From contig NZ_JOJM01000059.1 in NCBI RefSeq assembly GCF_000720325.1, positions 1 through 51,070 on the forward strand: a DNA stretch of 51,070 bases, read 5' to 3'. Origin of the DNA: Streptomyces sp. NRRL B-1347 (GTDB lineage Bacteria; Actinomycetota; Actinomycetes; Streptomycetales; Streptomycetaceae). Numbering within the stretch: position 1 is the stretch's first letter; every line of letters starts with the position of its first letter. The notes under the pieces were generated by a model. That model worked only from the letters and a program-made list of their open reading frames with translations, made no database searches and was not told the origin of the DNA. Shown piece after piece: positions 1-7,586 of this stretch. The translations under genes and the position numbers were made by a program.

Positions 1-8
1 GGGAAATT

Positions 9-128
9 CCGCCGCGGTAGCGGTGGGGTGGCCCACTCAGGCGCGGCGCTTCGCGTCGGGGCCGGGCGGGCGAAGCCTGGTGTCACGGGTGGGCGGGTGG
101 GAGAGAGCCCGCCGCGGTAGCGGTGGGG
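9..128. repeat. 20-bp direct repeat pair, period exactly 100 bp
   Basis: CCGCCGCGGTAGCGGTGGGG occurs at 9-28 and again at 109-128, just downstream of the stop of the DUF2637 gene. Between the copies lies a second element (41-77) that recurs near 45.3 kb. No gene is visible in 1-146. Confidence 0.8.
41..77. repeat. dispersed intergenic repeat, copy 1
   Basis: A roughly 36-bp GC-rich segment with the core CGCGTCGGGG followed by GGCGGGCGAAGCC is nearly identical to 45287-45322. Both copies sit in intergenic DNA and are followed by a GGCGGGTGGG-type run. It looks like a dispersed Streptomyces intergenic element; function unknown. Confidence 0.65.
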
Positions 129-146
129 CGGTTCGGCCGCGCTCGG

Positions 147-1643
147 TCAGGCGATGTGTTCCTCGGCGTCCAGGTCCTGCTGGTAGCGGTCCCGGAAGCC
201 GCGCAGGTAGGGGCGCAGCGTGCTCTCCGTGAGGGGGCCGCCCGCCTGGCCCGTGACGCCGTACAGGTCCATCAGGTACAGGCTGAACTGGCGGGCGTTC
301 GGATAGTCGCCCATCTCGCTCACGTACTTGCGGAAGGCGTTGAAGTACGCCTCCTCGCGCGTCATGTCGTCCGGCAGGCCCGGCCCCCCGTCGACGGACT
401 CGACGGGCTCGGGCAGCGGCTCCGGCTCCGGCTCCTCGGCGGGTGCCTGCTCCGCGCGGGGGTTCGGGATCAGCTGCCCGTTCGCCTGGCCGTTCGCCAG
501 CGGCCGGGTGCGGCCAGGGCCCGACGGGACCCGGAACTCGGCAGCCTCCGGCTCCGCAGGACGGGCGTACGGCCGCGCGTCCTCGAACGTCTCGTAAGCC
601 TCGTAGGCCTGCTGCTCCTCGTACGCCGCCTGCTCGTCGAACCACTCGTCGTACGGCCCCTCCGGGTCCTCGTACGGCAGCGGAGCATCGCCCTGAGGGC
701 GCTGCGGCTGCTGGGGCGCCGCGAACCACGGGCTGCCGTGCTGGCCCGGCGCCCACTGGCCCTCCGGCCCCTCCGGGCCCTCGACCCCCTCGGGCCGCCC
801 CTGCGGCTGCGGCTCCGTGACCTGCTGGGGCTGTTGGGGCTTCTGGAGGTTCACGGGCCGCTCGGGCACGGCAGCAGGGGCCGGGGCGGGTGCCGGGGCC
901 AGCTCCGGCTGCTGGACGGCCGGCGCGGCCACCGGAACCGGCGCGACCGGCGGCAGGAGAGCCGGCTCGATGCCCGCGGCGGCCAGACCCGCGGGGGCGG
1001 TCTCCGCCAGCGGCACGCCGTAGCGGGCGAGCCGCAGCGGCATCAGGGACTCCACCGGAGCCTTGGTGCGCCAGCGGCGGCCGAAGCGGGAGCGCAGCCG
1101 CGCCTGGTAGACGAGCCGCTCCTGCTCCAGCTTGATGACCTGGTCGTAACTGCGCAGCTCCCACAGCTTCATGCGGCGCCACAGGAGGAACGTCGGCAGC
1201 GGGGAGAGCAGCCAGCGCGTCATGCGCACGCCCTCCATGTGCTTGTCGGCCGTGATGTCGGCGATCCGGCCGACCGCGTGCCGCGCGGCCTCCACCGCCA
1301 CCACGAACAGCACCGGGATCACGGCGTGCATGCCCACGCCCAGCGGATCCGGCCACGCCGCCGCGCCGTTGAACGCGATCGTCGCCGCCGTCAGGAGCCA
1401 CGCCGTCTGCCGCAGCAGCGGGAACGGGATGCGGATCCACGTCAGGAGCAGGTCGAGCGCGAGCAGCACACAGATGCCCGCGTCGATGCCGATGGGGAAC
1501 ACCACGGAGAAGGTGCCGAAGCCCTTCTTCTCGGCGAGCTCGCGCACGGCCGCGTAAGAACCGGCGAAGCCGATACCGGCGATGACGAGCGCACCGAAGA
1601 CGACGACCCCGATGAGTATCCGGTGCATGCGTGTCAGCTGCAT
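147..1643 (-). CDS. DUF2637 / SpdB-like membrane protein
   Basis: A 498-aa protein. The first 120 residues hold four hydrophobic segments (about 10-30, 46-70, 78-96, 104-120) in the pattern of DUF2637 proteins, which resemble the SpdB spread proteins of Streptomyces plasmids. The rest is a long Pro/Gln/Glu-rich cytoplasmic tail ending in an acidic, ordered-looking 70-residue segment. The start at MQLTRMHR is chosen because the membrane domain begins there; a GGGAGGGG purine run lies about 17 nt upstream, so the SD spacing is poor. An in-frame upstream ATG at 1769 would add 42 low-complexity residues. No transfer genes lie nearby, so a conjugative role cannot be inferred. It is divergent from the protease gene at 1870. 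Confidence 0.8.
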   Translation of the reverse strand: MQLTRMHRILIGVVVFGALVIAGIGFAGSYAAVRELAEKKGFGTFSVVFPIGIDAGICVLLALDLLLTWIRIPFPLLRQTAWLLTAATIAFNGAAAWPDPLGVGMHAVIPVLFVVAVEAARHAVGRIADITADKHMEGVRMTRWLLSPLPTFLLWRRMKLWELRSYDQVIKLEQERLVYQARLRSRFGRRWRTKAPVESLMPLRLARYGVPLAETAPAGLAAAGIEPALLPPVAPVPVAAPAVQQPELAPAPAPAPAAVPERPVNLQKPQQPQQVTEPQPQGRPEGVEGPEGPEGQWAPGQHGSPWFAAPQQPQRPQGDAPLPYEDPEGPYDEWFDEQAAYEEQQAYEAYETFEDARPYARPAEPEAAEFRVPSGPGRTRPLANGQANGQLIPNPRAEQAPAEEPEPEPLPEPVESVDGGPGLPDDMTREEAYFNAFRKYVSEMGDYPNARQFSLYLMDLYGVTGQAGGPLTESTLRPYLRGFRDRYQQDLDAEEHIA

Positions 1644-1869
1644 CGCCGCCACCCGCGAACCCCTCCCTAATCCGGCTGTTGCGAGCGACAGCGTGGCACA
1701 TGTGTGCGGCCGAGCGTGAGCCGGTACCGCCGGGCCGGGCGGTGGCACACCGCTCGCCCCCCGTGTCACAGGTCGTCAACAGCGCCAACCGAACGGGAAG
1801 TTCCGCTCTCTTGGAGCACGGACGGAAAGCCCCCGTCCGCCGCCCGCACCAGCCGAGGAGACAGCCGCC

Positions 1870-2796
1870 ATGCCCGAGACCGCCACCTCCAGGACCCGCA
1901 CCCTCCGGCGCCGGGCCACGGGACTCGCCGTGGCCGGTACGGCCCTCGCCCTCGCCGCCCCGGTGCAGGCGGCGGCCTTGGCCGGGCAGCAGGCCTCCGC
2001 CGCGCAGGCCGACCCGGTCTCCGTCCTGAAGTACACCGCCAAGGAGCGCAAGGACGCCCTCGCCTACTGGACGCCCGCGCGCATCAAGGCCGTCGGGAAG
2101 TCCGTGGACCTCGGCCCGACCGGGCCGAAGGCCAAGCCGTGGCGCGGCCCCACCCTGAAGACCGTGGGGCGGCTCTTCTTCGTCAACGCGAGCGGCGCCG
2201 ACACCTGGTGCACCGCCACGGCCGTCAAGAGCGCCAACCGCTCCGCCGTGATGACCGCGGCCCACTGCGTGCGCCGGGGCTCGTCGCCGTACAACACCAA
2301 CATGTCCATGGTGTTCGTCCCCGCCTACCACAAGGGCAAGAAGCCGTACGGCGCGTTCGCCGTCCGGCAGGCCGCGACCCCGCGCAGCTGGGAGACGGAC
2401 TCCGCCAACGACATGGCCGCGCTGACCGTCGACGCCGGCAAGAACGGCAAGAAGCTCACCGACGCCGTGGGCGGCCAGGCCGTCGCCTTCAACCGCCCGG
2501 TCGGCGGCACCGTCTCCGCCTTCGGCTACTCCGCCACCCGCCCGCAGCGCGGCGAGGAACTCCTCGGCTGCACCGGCACGGCGAAGAAGGAGCACGGTCA
2601 GCAGGCCATCTCCTGTGACATGAGCGGCGGTTCCAGCGGCGGCCCGTGGCTGGCCGGCTTCGACACCACCACGGGCAAGGGCGGCGTCCTCATCTCGGTC
2701 AACAGCGCGCTGGACTCGCTGACCCCGACCAAGATGTACGGAGAGGTGTGGAAGGCCACGGCCAAGAAGGTCTACGACCGGGCGCAGGGCCGCTGA
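1870..2796 (+). CDS. Secreted trypsin-like (V8/glutamyl-endopeptidase-like) serine protease
   Basis: A 308-aa exported protease. The N-terminus has a basic region (RTRTLRRR), a hydrophobic stretch (about 18-38) and an Ala-rich cleavage area, giving a Sec/Tat-type signal peptide. The catalytic triad is readable: His132 in TAAHC, Asp181 in NDMAAL and Ser256 in GSSGGPW. Cys114 and Cys133 flank the His loop as in chymotrypsin folds, and Cys234 and Cys249 could form a second pair. A strong GAGGAG ribosome site lies 8-9 nt before the ATG. A 15-bp stem terminator follows the stop. The substrate is unknown. Confidence 0.9.
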   Translation: MPETATSRTRTLRRRATGLAVAGTALALAAPVQAAALAGQQASAAQADPVSVLKYTAKERKDALAYWTPARIKAVGKSVDLGPTGPKAKPWRGPTLKTVGRLFFVNASGADTWCTATAVKSANRSAVMTAAHCVRRGSSPYNTNMSMVFVPAYHKGKKPYGAFAVRQAATPRSWETDSANDMAALTVDAGKNGKKLTDAVGGQAVAFNRPVGGTVSAFGYSATRPQRGEELLGCTGTAKKEHGQQAISCDMSGGSSGGPWLAGFDTTTGKGGVLISVNSALDSLTPTKMYGEVWKATAKKVYDRAQGR

Positions 2797-2823
2797 CGCA
2801 GACGCTGACGCCGATGAAGGACC

Positions 2824-2856
2824 GGGAGCCCGGCCGCGCACCGCGGCCGGGCTCCC
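2824..2856 (+). terminator. Stem-loop terminator of the serine protease gene
   Basis: A perfect 15-bp stem (left arm GGGAGCCCGGCCGCG) with a 3-nt loop starts 28 bp after the protease stop. There is no U-tract, which is usual in Streptomyces. It may also serve the convergent DUF3558 gene. Confidence 0.75.
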
Positions 2857-2865
2857 TCACTGACT

Positions 2866-2930
2866 GATCGGCACCGAACCGGTCGGCACCGAACCGGTCG
2901 GCACCGAACCGGTCGGCACTGACCGGTCGG
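2866..2930. repeat. 15-bp tandem repeat between convergent genes
   Basis: About four head-to-tail copies of GGTCGGCACCGAACC, the first with GATC in place of GGTC and the last degenerate, end immediately before the stop codon of the DUF3558 gene. The length is a multiple of three, so read-through of that stop could add a repeated pentapeptide. Confidence 0.85.
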
Positions 2931-3836
2931 CTAGCTCTTGGGCTTGGCGCCGTCGAGGGCCGCGCCCTTGCCGTCGCCGTCCTTCGAGCCGTCCTTCGAG
3001 CCGTCCTTGGCGTCGGCCTTCGCGTCGTCCTTGGCCGGGTCCTTGGCGTCGCCCTTCGGCTTGTCCGAAGTCGCCGGGGCGCCCGCCTTGTTCGCCGCGA
3101 CGACCGCCGCGGCGGCCTCCTTCGCGGCCTTCTGCGTGTCCTTGCCGAGGTCGGCGGCGTTCGGCTGCTTGTCGCCCGCGAGACCCGCGCCGTTGTAGTC
3201 GACGGTGACGACGGCGTTCTCCACGCGCGTCACGAGGGTCTGCTGCCTGAAGGTTTCCTTGTCCTTGGTCACGTCGTAGCTGACCAGCGTCGCCTGGTCG
3301 CCCGTGCCCGGCACCGGCGTGGTCTTCACGCTCTTCGCGCCCTTGACCGCCTGTGCGTCCGCGACCTGCTTGGCGAAGTTGGCCTGCGCGCGCTTGGCGC
3401 CGCTGCCCAGGGACTGGTCGGACTCGAAGCGGTTCAGGGAGACCCGCAGCCAGCGGAACTGGGAACCGTCCACGCCGTTGTCCTGGAGGCTCTCCCAGGT
3501 GCAGTTGCCGCGCGTGGACACATCGTCCGAAGTGCCGGTCTTGCCCGTCTTGTCCTTGGCGGACGGGACGAGGTCGCCGAGCGTCTTCTTCGAGAGCGTC
3601 TTGCACGGCTCGGGAAGCTTGGCGTACGCGGCCTTCTCGACGGTCGCGGCCTCGCCGCCGGAGTCCTTCGACGCCGATGCGGAGGGCTTGCCCGCGGAGT
3701 CCTTCTTGGCGTCGTCCGAGCCGGAGCCGGAGTCGTCGCCGCTGCACGCGGAGGCGAAGAGGATCACCGGTGCGGCGGCCGCGCCCACCAGAACGCGGGT
3801 GAGTCGCTGTCGCTGTCGCTGTGCGGGTCGGTGCAT
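2931..3836 (-). CDS. DUF3558-family lipoprotein
   Basis: A 301-aa exported lipoprotein. A basic start (MHRPAQRQRQRL) leads into a hydrophobic segment and a lipobox ending FASAC, so the mature protein would start at the lipidated Cys and be membrane anchored. The central part carries the DUF3558 signature, with Cys in PEPCKTLS and in RGNCTWES. The C-terminus is a charged Lys/Asp/Ala tail with short repeats (KDGSKDGS), probably disordered. The internal ATG at 3836 is preferred because GAAGGA lies just upstream and the lipobox falls at the expected distance. A second DUF3558 gene lies upstream on the same strand. Function is not known for the family. Confidence 0.85.
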   Translation of the reverse strand: MHRPAQRQRQRLTRVLVGAAAAPVILFASACSGDDSGSGSDDAKKDSAGKPSASASKDSGGEAATVEKAAYAKLPEPCKTLSKKTLGDLVPSAKDKTGKTGTSDDVSTRGNCTWESLQDNGVDGSQFRWLRVSLNRFESDQSLGSGAKRAQANFAKQVADAQAVKGAKSVKTTPVPGTGDQATLVSYDVTKDKETFRQQTLVTRVENAVVTVDYNGAGLAGDKQPNAADLGKDTQKAAKEAAAAVVAANKAGAPATSDKPKGDAKDPAKDDAKADAKDGSKDGSKDGDGKGAALDGAKPKS

Positions 3837-3971
3837 GGTTCCTTCACTCGTGTTCGCTCGGGGCGTCCGTGCCGGGTGCGTACGGACCACGGGGTCCGTT
3901 GGGCCACCGTACGCGGTGAGCGACGCGGGTGACCCGGCTTCCCGGGAGCCCGGACCGGCCTCCCGGACCCG

Positions 3972-4931
3972 TCAGTCGTCGAACCTGTCGGCGAGGTTAT
4001 CGGCCAGTTCGCGTGCGTTGTCCTGCATTTCCTTGGAGTCCGGGACCTCGGTGCGGCGCGCGGGCTGCTCGTCGTACTCGACGGTGACGACGACGTTCGA
4101 CGTGCGGAACACCACAGTCACGGTCCGGTGGCGGCTCGCCGACGCGGCGGTGGTCAGCACGTCCGCGACGAACGCCTCGTCGCCGAGGTCGTCGAGGGTG
4201 CGCGACTCCAGGCCCTCGGGGGTGGCCTCGGCCTCCGCGGTGTCCGAGGGCTCGGCCCCGTCGCCCTTCCTGACCTCGGCGGACGTGCCGCCCTGCGGCT
4301 TGGCGGCGACCTGGGAGCCCGCGGCGGCGCCGGAGCCCGCGGGCTCCGCGGAGCCCTTGGGCTTCTCGGACTCCTTCGACTCCTCGGACTCCTTGGACCC
4401 CTTCGGCGCCTCCGACCCCTCCGGCCCCTCGGATCCGGTCGGGGAGGGGGACTCCCCGTCGTCGGAACCCGAGGCCGACGGCTCCGGGACGTCCGCCTCG
4501 CGGAGCTTCGTCCGGTAGACCTCGTGCGCGCGGGCGTCGTCGCTGACGGCCCCGTCGTACGAGACGACGCGCTCGAAGTCGACGAGCAGGTGGTGCGTGG
4601 CGTCCGCCGACTCGACCTTCCAGCGGCAGCCCACGCGGCGGTCGGTGTCGTACGTGACCGTGGGGGAGCCCTCGTAGGCCTTCTCGCGCTGGTCGGCGTC
4701 CTCGATCTCCTCGATGCCGGGCAGCATCGCGTCGAGCGTCGAGCTGTCGACGGCGCCGCAGGGCTCGGGCAGGGTGCGGTACCTGCCCGGCTCGGCCGCC
4801 GTCGTCGAACCGCCCGTGTCACCGGACTTGCCGTCGCCGCCGTCGTCGTGGCCCGAGCCGCCGGTGCAGCCGGCGAGCAGCGCCACGAGGAGGGCTGCGG
4901 CGCCCGGTACGTAGACCTTCCTCCGCTGCAC
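3972..4931 (-). CDS. DUF3558-like lipoprotein, paralogue of its neighbour
   Basis: A 319-aa lipoprotein with a GTG start preceded by GAGGAG. The signal is short (MQRRKVYVPG, hydrophobic core, lipobox LLAGC). The mature region shares the PEPCGAVD and VGCRWKVE cysteine landmarks with the gene downstream, so the pair looks like a tandem duplication. Unlike its neighbour it carries a large Ser/Glu/Lys/Pro-rich insertion (about residues 150-225), probably disordered, before the final conserved strand-like segment (VVFRTSNVVVTVEY). The 135-bp gap to the next gene allows separate transcription. Molecular role unknown. Confidence 0.82.
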   Translation of the reverse strand: MQRRKVYVPGAAALLVALLAGCTGGSGHDDGGDGKSGDTGGSTTAAEPGRYRTLPEPCGAVDSSTLDAMLPGIEEIEDADQREKAYEGSPTVTYDTDRRVGCRWKVESADATHHLLVDFERVVSYDGAVSDDARAHEVYRTKLREADVPEPSASGSDDGESPSPTGSEGPEGSEAPKGSKESEESKESEKPKGSAEPAGSGAAAGSQVAAKPQGGTSAEVRKGDGAEPSDTAEAEATPEGLESRTLDDLGDEAFVADVLTTAASASRHRTVTVVFRTSNVVVTVEYDEQPARRTEVPDSKEMQDNARELADNLADRFDD

Positions 4932-5123
4932 CGTGCTGGCTCCTCTCGGTCCTGTCCGGTCCGTCCGGCCTGGTTATTGGGTTGCCGCCGGCGGGCGGCC
5001 GGTGGACACAATGTGTATCGCACGCGCTGCCGTGGACGCCGGTCCGTTTTCTTATTTGTTGACCTTGGCGCCGGTATTTGCGCTCCAGTGCTTTTGCTTT
5101 GCTTCCTGGGGGATGAGGACGTT

Positions 5124-6317
5124 ATGTCGTACGTAGAGGTTCCGGGCGCGCAGGTGCCGATCCGGATGTGGGCCGACCCCGGCTCGGTCGAGGACGCCGC
5201 GATGCAGCAGCTGCGGAACGTGGCCACGCTGCCGTGGATCAAGGGTCTGGCCGTGATGCCGGACGTCCACTTCGGCAAGGGGGCGACGGTCGGCTCCGTG
5301 ATCGCCATGAAGGACGCGGTGTGCCCGGCGGCGGTCGGCGTCGACATCGGCTGCGGCATGTCCGCGGTGCGCACCTCCCTGACGGCGAACGACCTCCCCG
5401 GCGACCTGTCCCGCCTCCGCTCGAAGATCGAGCAGGCGATTCCGGTGGGCCGGGGGATGCACGATTCCCCGGTTGACCCGGGCACCTTCCACGGCTTCGC
5501 CACGGCGGGCTTGGACGGCTTCTGGGGGCGGTTCGAGGGGGTGGCGGAGGCGGTGAAGTTCCGCCGGGAGCGCGCAATGGTGCAAATGGGGACACTTGGT
5601 GCAGGAAATCATCACCTTGAGGTGTCGGTCGATTCGGATGGTTCGGTCTGGCTCACGCTGCACTCCGGCTCCCGCAACATCGGCAAGGAACTCGCCGAGC
5701 ACCACATCGGCGTCGCCCAGAAGCTCCCGCACAACCAGGGCCTGGTTGACCGTGACCTCGCGGTCTTCGTCTCGGACACCCCGCAGATGGCTGCTTACCG
5801 GCACGATCTCTACTGGGCTCAGGAGTACGCGAAGTACAACCGCGCCATCATGATGGCCCTCCTGAAGGACGTCGTCCGCAAGGAGTTCAAGAAGGCCAAG
5901 CCGACGTTCGAGCCGGAGATCTCCTGCCACCACAACTACGTGGCGGAGGAGCGGTACGACGGCATGGACCTGCTGGTCACCCGCAAGGGCGCGATCCGGG
6001 CGAACACGGGCGACCTCGGCATCATCCCGGGCTCCATGGGGACGGCGACGTACATCGTGAAGGGCCTCGGGAACGAGAAGGCGTTCAACTCGGCTTCGCA
6101 CGGTGCCGGTCGGCGCATGAGCCGGAATGCCGCCAAGCGGCGCTTCTCCACGCGTGACCTGGAGGAGCAGACGCGGGGTGTGGAGTGCCGCAAGGACTCG
6201 GGCGTCGTGGACGAGATCCCCGGTGCGTACAAGCCGATCGAGCAGGTCATGAGCCAGCAGACCGACCTGGTCGAGGTGGTGGCGAAGCTCAAGCAGGTGG
6301 TGTGCGTGAAGGGGTGA
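5124..6317 (+). CDS. rtcB: RtcB family RNA ligase
   Basis: A 397-aa protein, the normal length for RtcB, which joins 2',3'-cyclic-phosphate (or 3'-phosphate) and 5'-OH RNA ends in tRNA splicing or RNA repair, using GTP and Mn2+. Visible motifs: MPDVHFGKG, VGVDIGCGM with metal Cys77, GTLGAGNHHLE, HSGSRNIG, CHHNYV, and FNSASHGAGRRMSR with His326 matching the guanylylated His337 of E. coli. The start at MSYVEVPG is required by homology; upstream in-frame sequence is low-complexity. No intein interrupts the ORF. No archease or RtcA/RtcR gene is adjacent. A homing endonuclease gene lies convergently downstream. Confidence 0.96.
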   Translation: MSYVEVPGAQVPIRMWADPGSVEDAAMQQLRNVATLPWIKGLAVMPDVHFGKGATVGSVIAMKDAVCPAAVGVDIGCGMSAVRTSLTANDLPGDLSRLRSKIEQAIPVGRGMHDSPVDPGTFHGFATAGLDGFWGRFEGVAEAVKFRRERAMVQMGTLGAGNHHLEVSVDSDGSVWLTLHSGSRNIGKELAEHHIGVAQKLPHNQGLVDRDLAVFVSDTPQMAAYRHDLYWAQEYAKYNRAIMMALLKDVVRKEFKKAKPTFEPEISCHHNYVAEERYDGMDLLVTRKGAIRANTGDLGIIPGSMGTATYIVKGLGNEKAFNSASHGAGRRMSRNAAKRRFSTRDLEEQTRGVECRKDSGVVDEIPGAYKPIEQVMSQQTDLVEVVAKLKQVVCVKG

Positions 6318-6325
6318 CAGCACGC

Positions 6326-6355
6326 GGGGCCCGGGCTGATGTCAGCCCGGGCCCC
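6326..6355 (+). terminator. Terminator between rtcB and the homing endonuclease gene
   Basis: A perfect 14-bp GC-rich stem (GGGGCCCGGGCTGA) with a 2-nt loop begins 9 bp after the rtcB stop and ends 13 bp before the stop of the convergent endonuclease gene, so it can serve both. Confidence 0.8.
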
Positions 6356-6368
6356 GGTGTTCAGGGCG

Positions 6369-7202
6369 TCACTGTTCGGTTGGTGTCGGCACCTGCCCGC
6401 TGCGCAGCCGCCAGAGGCGCATGTGGCAGCTTGTCCTGCTCCGTCCGAGGTGGTCGGCTGCGGCGGAGCTGTCGCCAATCCGCACGAGGAGTCTGTCTTC
6501 CTCCGGTGTCCAGCGACGCCGTGTGTGAGCGGCTCGCATTCCGGCGGGGCGGCTCCATGAGGTGAAGGAGTCGGCCTTGGCCTGCTTGCGTTCGAGTGAG
6601 AGGCAGCCGGGGTAGTAGAGGTCGGCAGCCAGAGCCTGCGCAGGTTCCTTCATGTAGAAGATGTTGTAGATGTCGTCGCGTGTGTTGCGTTTGAGGGTGC
6701 GCCCGATGCCTGTGAGGTCACGTGTGTGGTCGCAGAAGAATGTGGCGATTGCGGTGCTGGCTGTAGTCAGCGAGACGAACGGAAATCCTTGGCTCGTGTG
6801 GCCGACGGATCCGTCGGCGTCGACGACGCCTCGGACGTAGTCGCGACGGGAGAAGGCCACATCTGGGGGCGCGATCTTCGAGGACTTGCGGCCGTACGGC
6901 AGTCCGAGTTCGTTGAGCGTGGTCCGGGCTTCCAAGGAGTGCAGTTTCCAGACTGCCGAGGTGTGGCTCTCGGTGAAGTTCGTCGCGCGGGTGCGCTGAC
7001 TGATGGTGCTGTTGTGCGGGGTCAAGCGTTGGAACGCGCGCAGTATCTCAATGTCTCGTGCCCCGAGTTCGACAGTGAGGCATCCTCTGTCCCGCGACTG
7101 TGCGGACAGATGCCCGTCCATCTGTAAGAACCCGAACATGTACGCGTACTCGGGGACTTCGAGGTCCATGAAGTCGTGCCCGCTAGGCTCGTGTGCAGCC
7201 AT
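6369..7202 (-). CDS. Free-standing LAGLIDADG homing endonuclease with C-terminal Myb/SANT-like domain
   Basis: A 277-aa protein. Two LAGLIDADG helices are visible: YMFGFLQMDGHL (about 21-32) and YVRGVVDADGSVG (about 127-139), each with the metal-binding acidic residue, so one chain can form the two-fold active site. The C-terminus (about 227-268) reads RRWTPEEDRLL ... LWRLR, a Trp-spaced Myb/SANT-like DNA-binding helix bundle. No splicing motifs and no host-gene interruption are present, so it is not an intein. Codon use is more AT-rich than its neighbours, and a TTA codon (7125-7127) lies within the first LAGLIDADG motif. These are signs of horizontal acquisition. The target site is unknown; the intein-free rtcB next door is the obvious candidate. 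Confidence 0.85.
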   Translation of the reverse strand: MAAHEPSGHDFMDLEVPEYAYMFGFLQMDGHLSAQSRDRGCLTVELGARDIEILRAFQRLTPHNSTISQRTRATNFTESHTSAVWKLHSLEARTTLNELGLPYGRKSSKIAPPDVAFSRRDYVRGVVDADGSVGHTSQGFPFVSLTTASTAIATFFCDHTRDLTGIGRTLKRNTRDDIYNIFYMKEPAQALAADLYYPGCLSLERKQAKADSFTSWSRPAGMRAAHTRRRWTPEEDRLLVRIGDSSAAADHLGRSRTSCHMRLWRLRSGQVPTPTEQ

Positions 7203-7270
7203 GAGGAAGTGCGCCTTCCTGTTTGGTCAGGCCCTCGGTTCGGGTTGCCGCCCGGCCGGGGGCCGTCTGT

Positions 7271-7310
7271 GTGATGTTGTCGGCTTGAGCCTAGGCAGGC
7301 CGGACATCAC
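7271..7310. promoter_or_regulatory. Inverted repeat upstream of the homing endonuclease gene
   Basis: GTGATGT (7271-7277) and ACATCAC (7304-7310) are perfect inverted arms separated by 26 bp, about 70-110 bp upstream of the endonuclease start. It could be an operator or a leader hairpin. No regulator is assigned. Confidence 0.35.
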
Positions 7311-7325
7311 GGAGGAATGGCGATA

Positions 7326-7357
7326 GAACGCGTTCACCTGGATAGGTGAACGCGTTC
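7326..7357 (-). terminator. Perfect hairpin terminator
   Basis: A 14-bp perfect stem (GAACGCGTTCACCT) with loop GGAT starts 19 bp beyond the stop of the small membrane protein gene on the minus strand. It separates the SDR operon from the endonuclease gene. Confidence 0.8.
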
Positions 7358-7376
7358 GAGAGTGCGCCTTCAGGCC

Positions 7377-7586
7377 CTACTTCGCGTGGGAGACCGCGTA
7401 GATCATGATGAAGGCCACGATGTGGATGCCGAAGAGGAAGTACGCGAGGTACCACCACACCATGCGTTCGTTCTTCTTCTCCTCGGCCAGGCGGCGGGAC
7501 TCCTGTTCGTGGCGGAGGCGGTCGAGGGGGTCGGGGGAGTCGGGGGAGCCGCCGGGGGTGCCGGGGTCGTCGGCGGCGTAGGTCAC
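7377..7586 (-). CDS. Small single-pass membrane protein
   Basis: A 69-aa protein from a GTG start that overlaps the stop of the SDR gene (GTGA), so it is translationally coupled. Residues 1-25 are Pro/Asp-rich, 26-42 form a charged helix (RHEQESRRLAEEKKNER), and 43-66 are one hydrophobic helix (VWWYLAYFLFGIHIVAFIMIY). Topology is probably cytoplasmic N-terminus with one membrane span. It is the last gene before a hairpin terminator. I do not recognise a family; the coupling suggests a role alongside the dehydrogenase. Confidence 0.75.
   Translation of the reverse strand: MTYAADDPGTPGGSPDSPDPLDRLRHEQESRRLAEEKKNERMVWWYLAYFLFGIHIVAFIMIYAVSHAK

Noticed and set aside
37..2841. 934-aa minus-strand open frame across the first 2.8 kb
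   Set aside because: Arg/Ala/Gly-rich translation in a frame opposite or offset to the DUF2637 and protease genes, typical GC-rich shadow; real genes on both strands explain the region.
5016..5123. Possible riboswitch or leader before rtcB
   Set aside because: The region is AT-richer and has a small ACACA-A-TGTGT dyad near 5005-5020, but no recognisable riboswitch core or strong hairpin.
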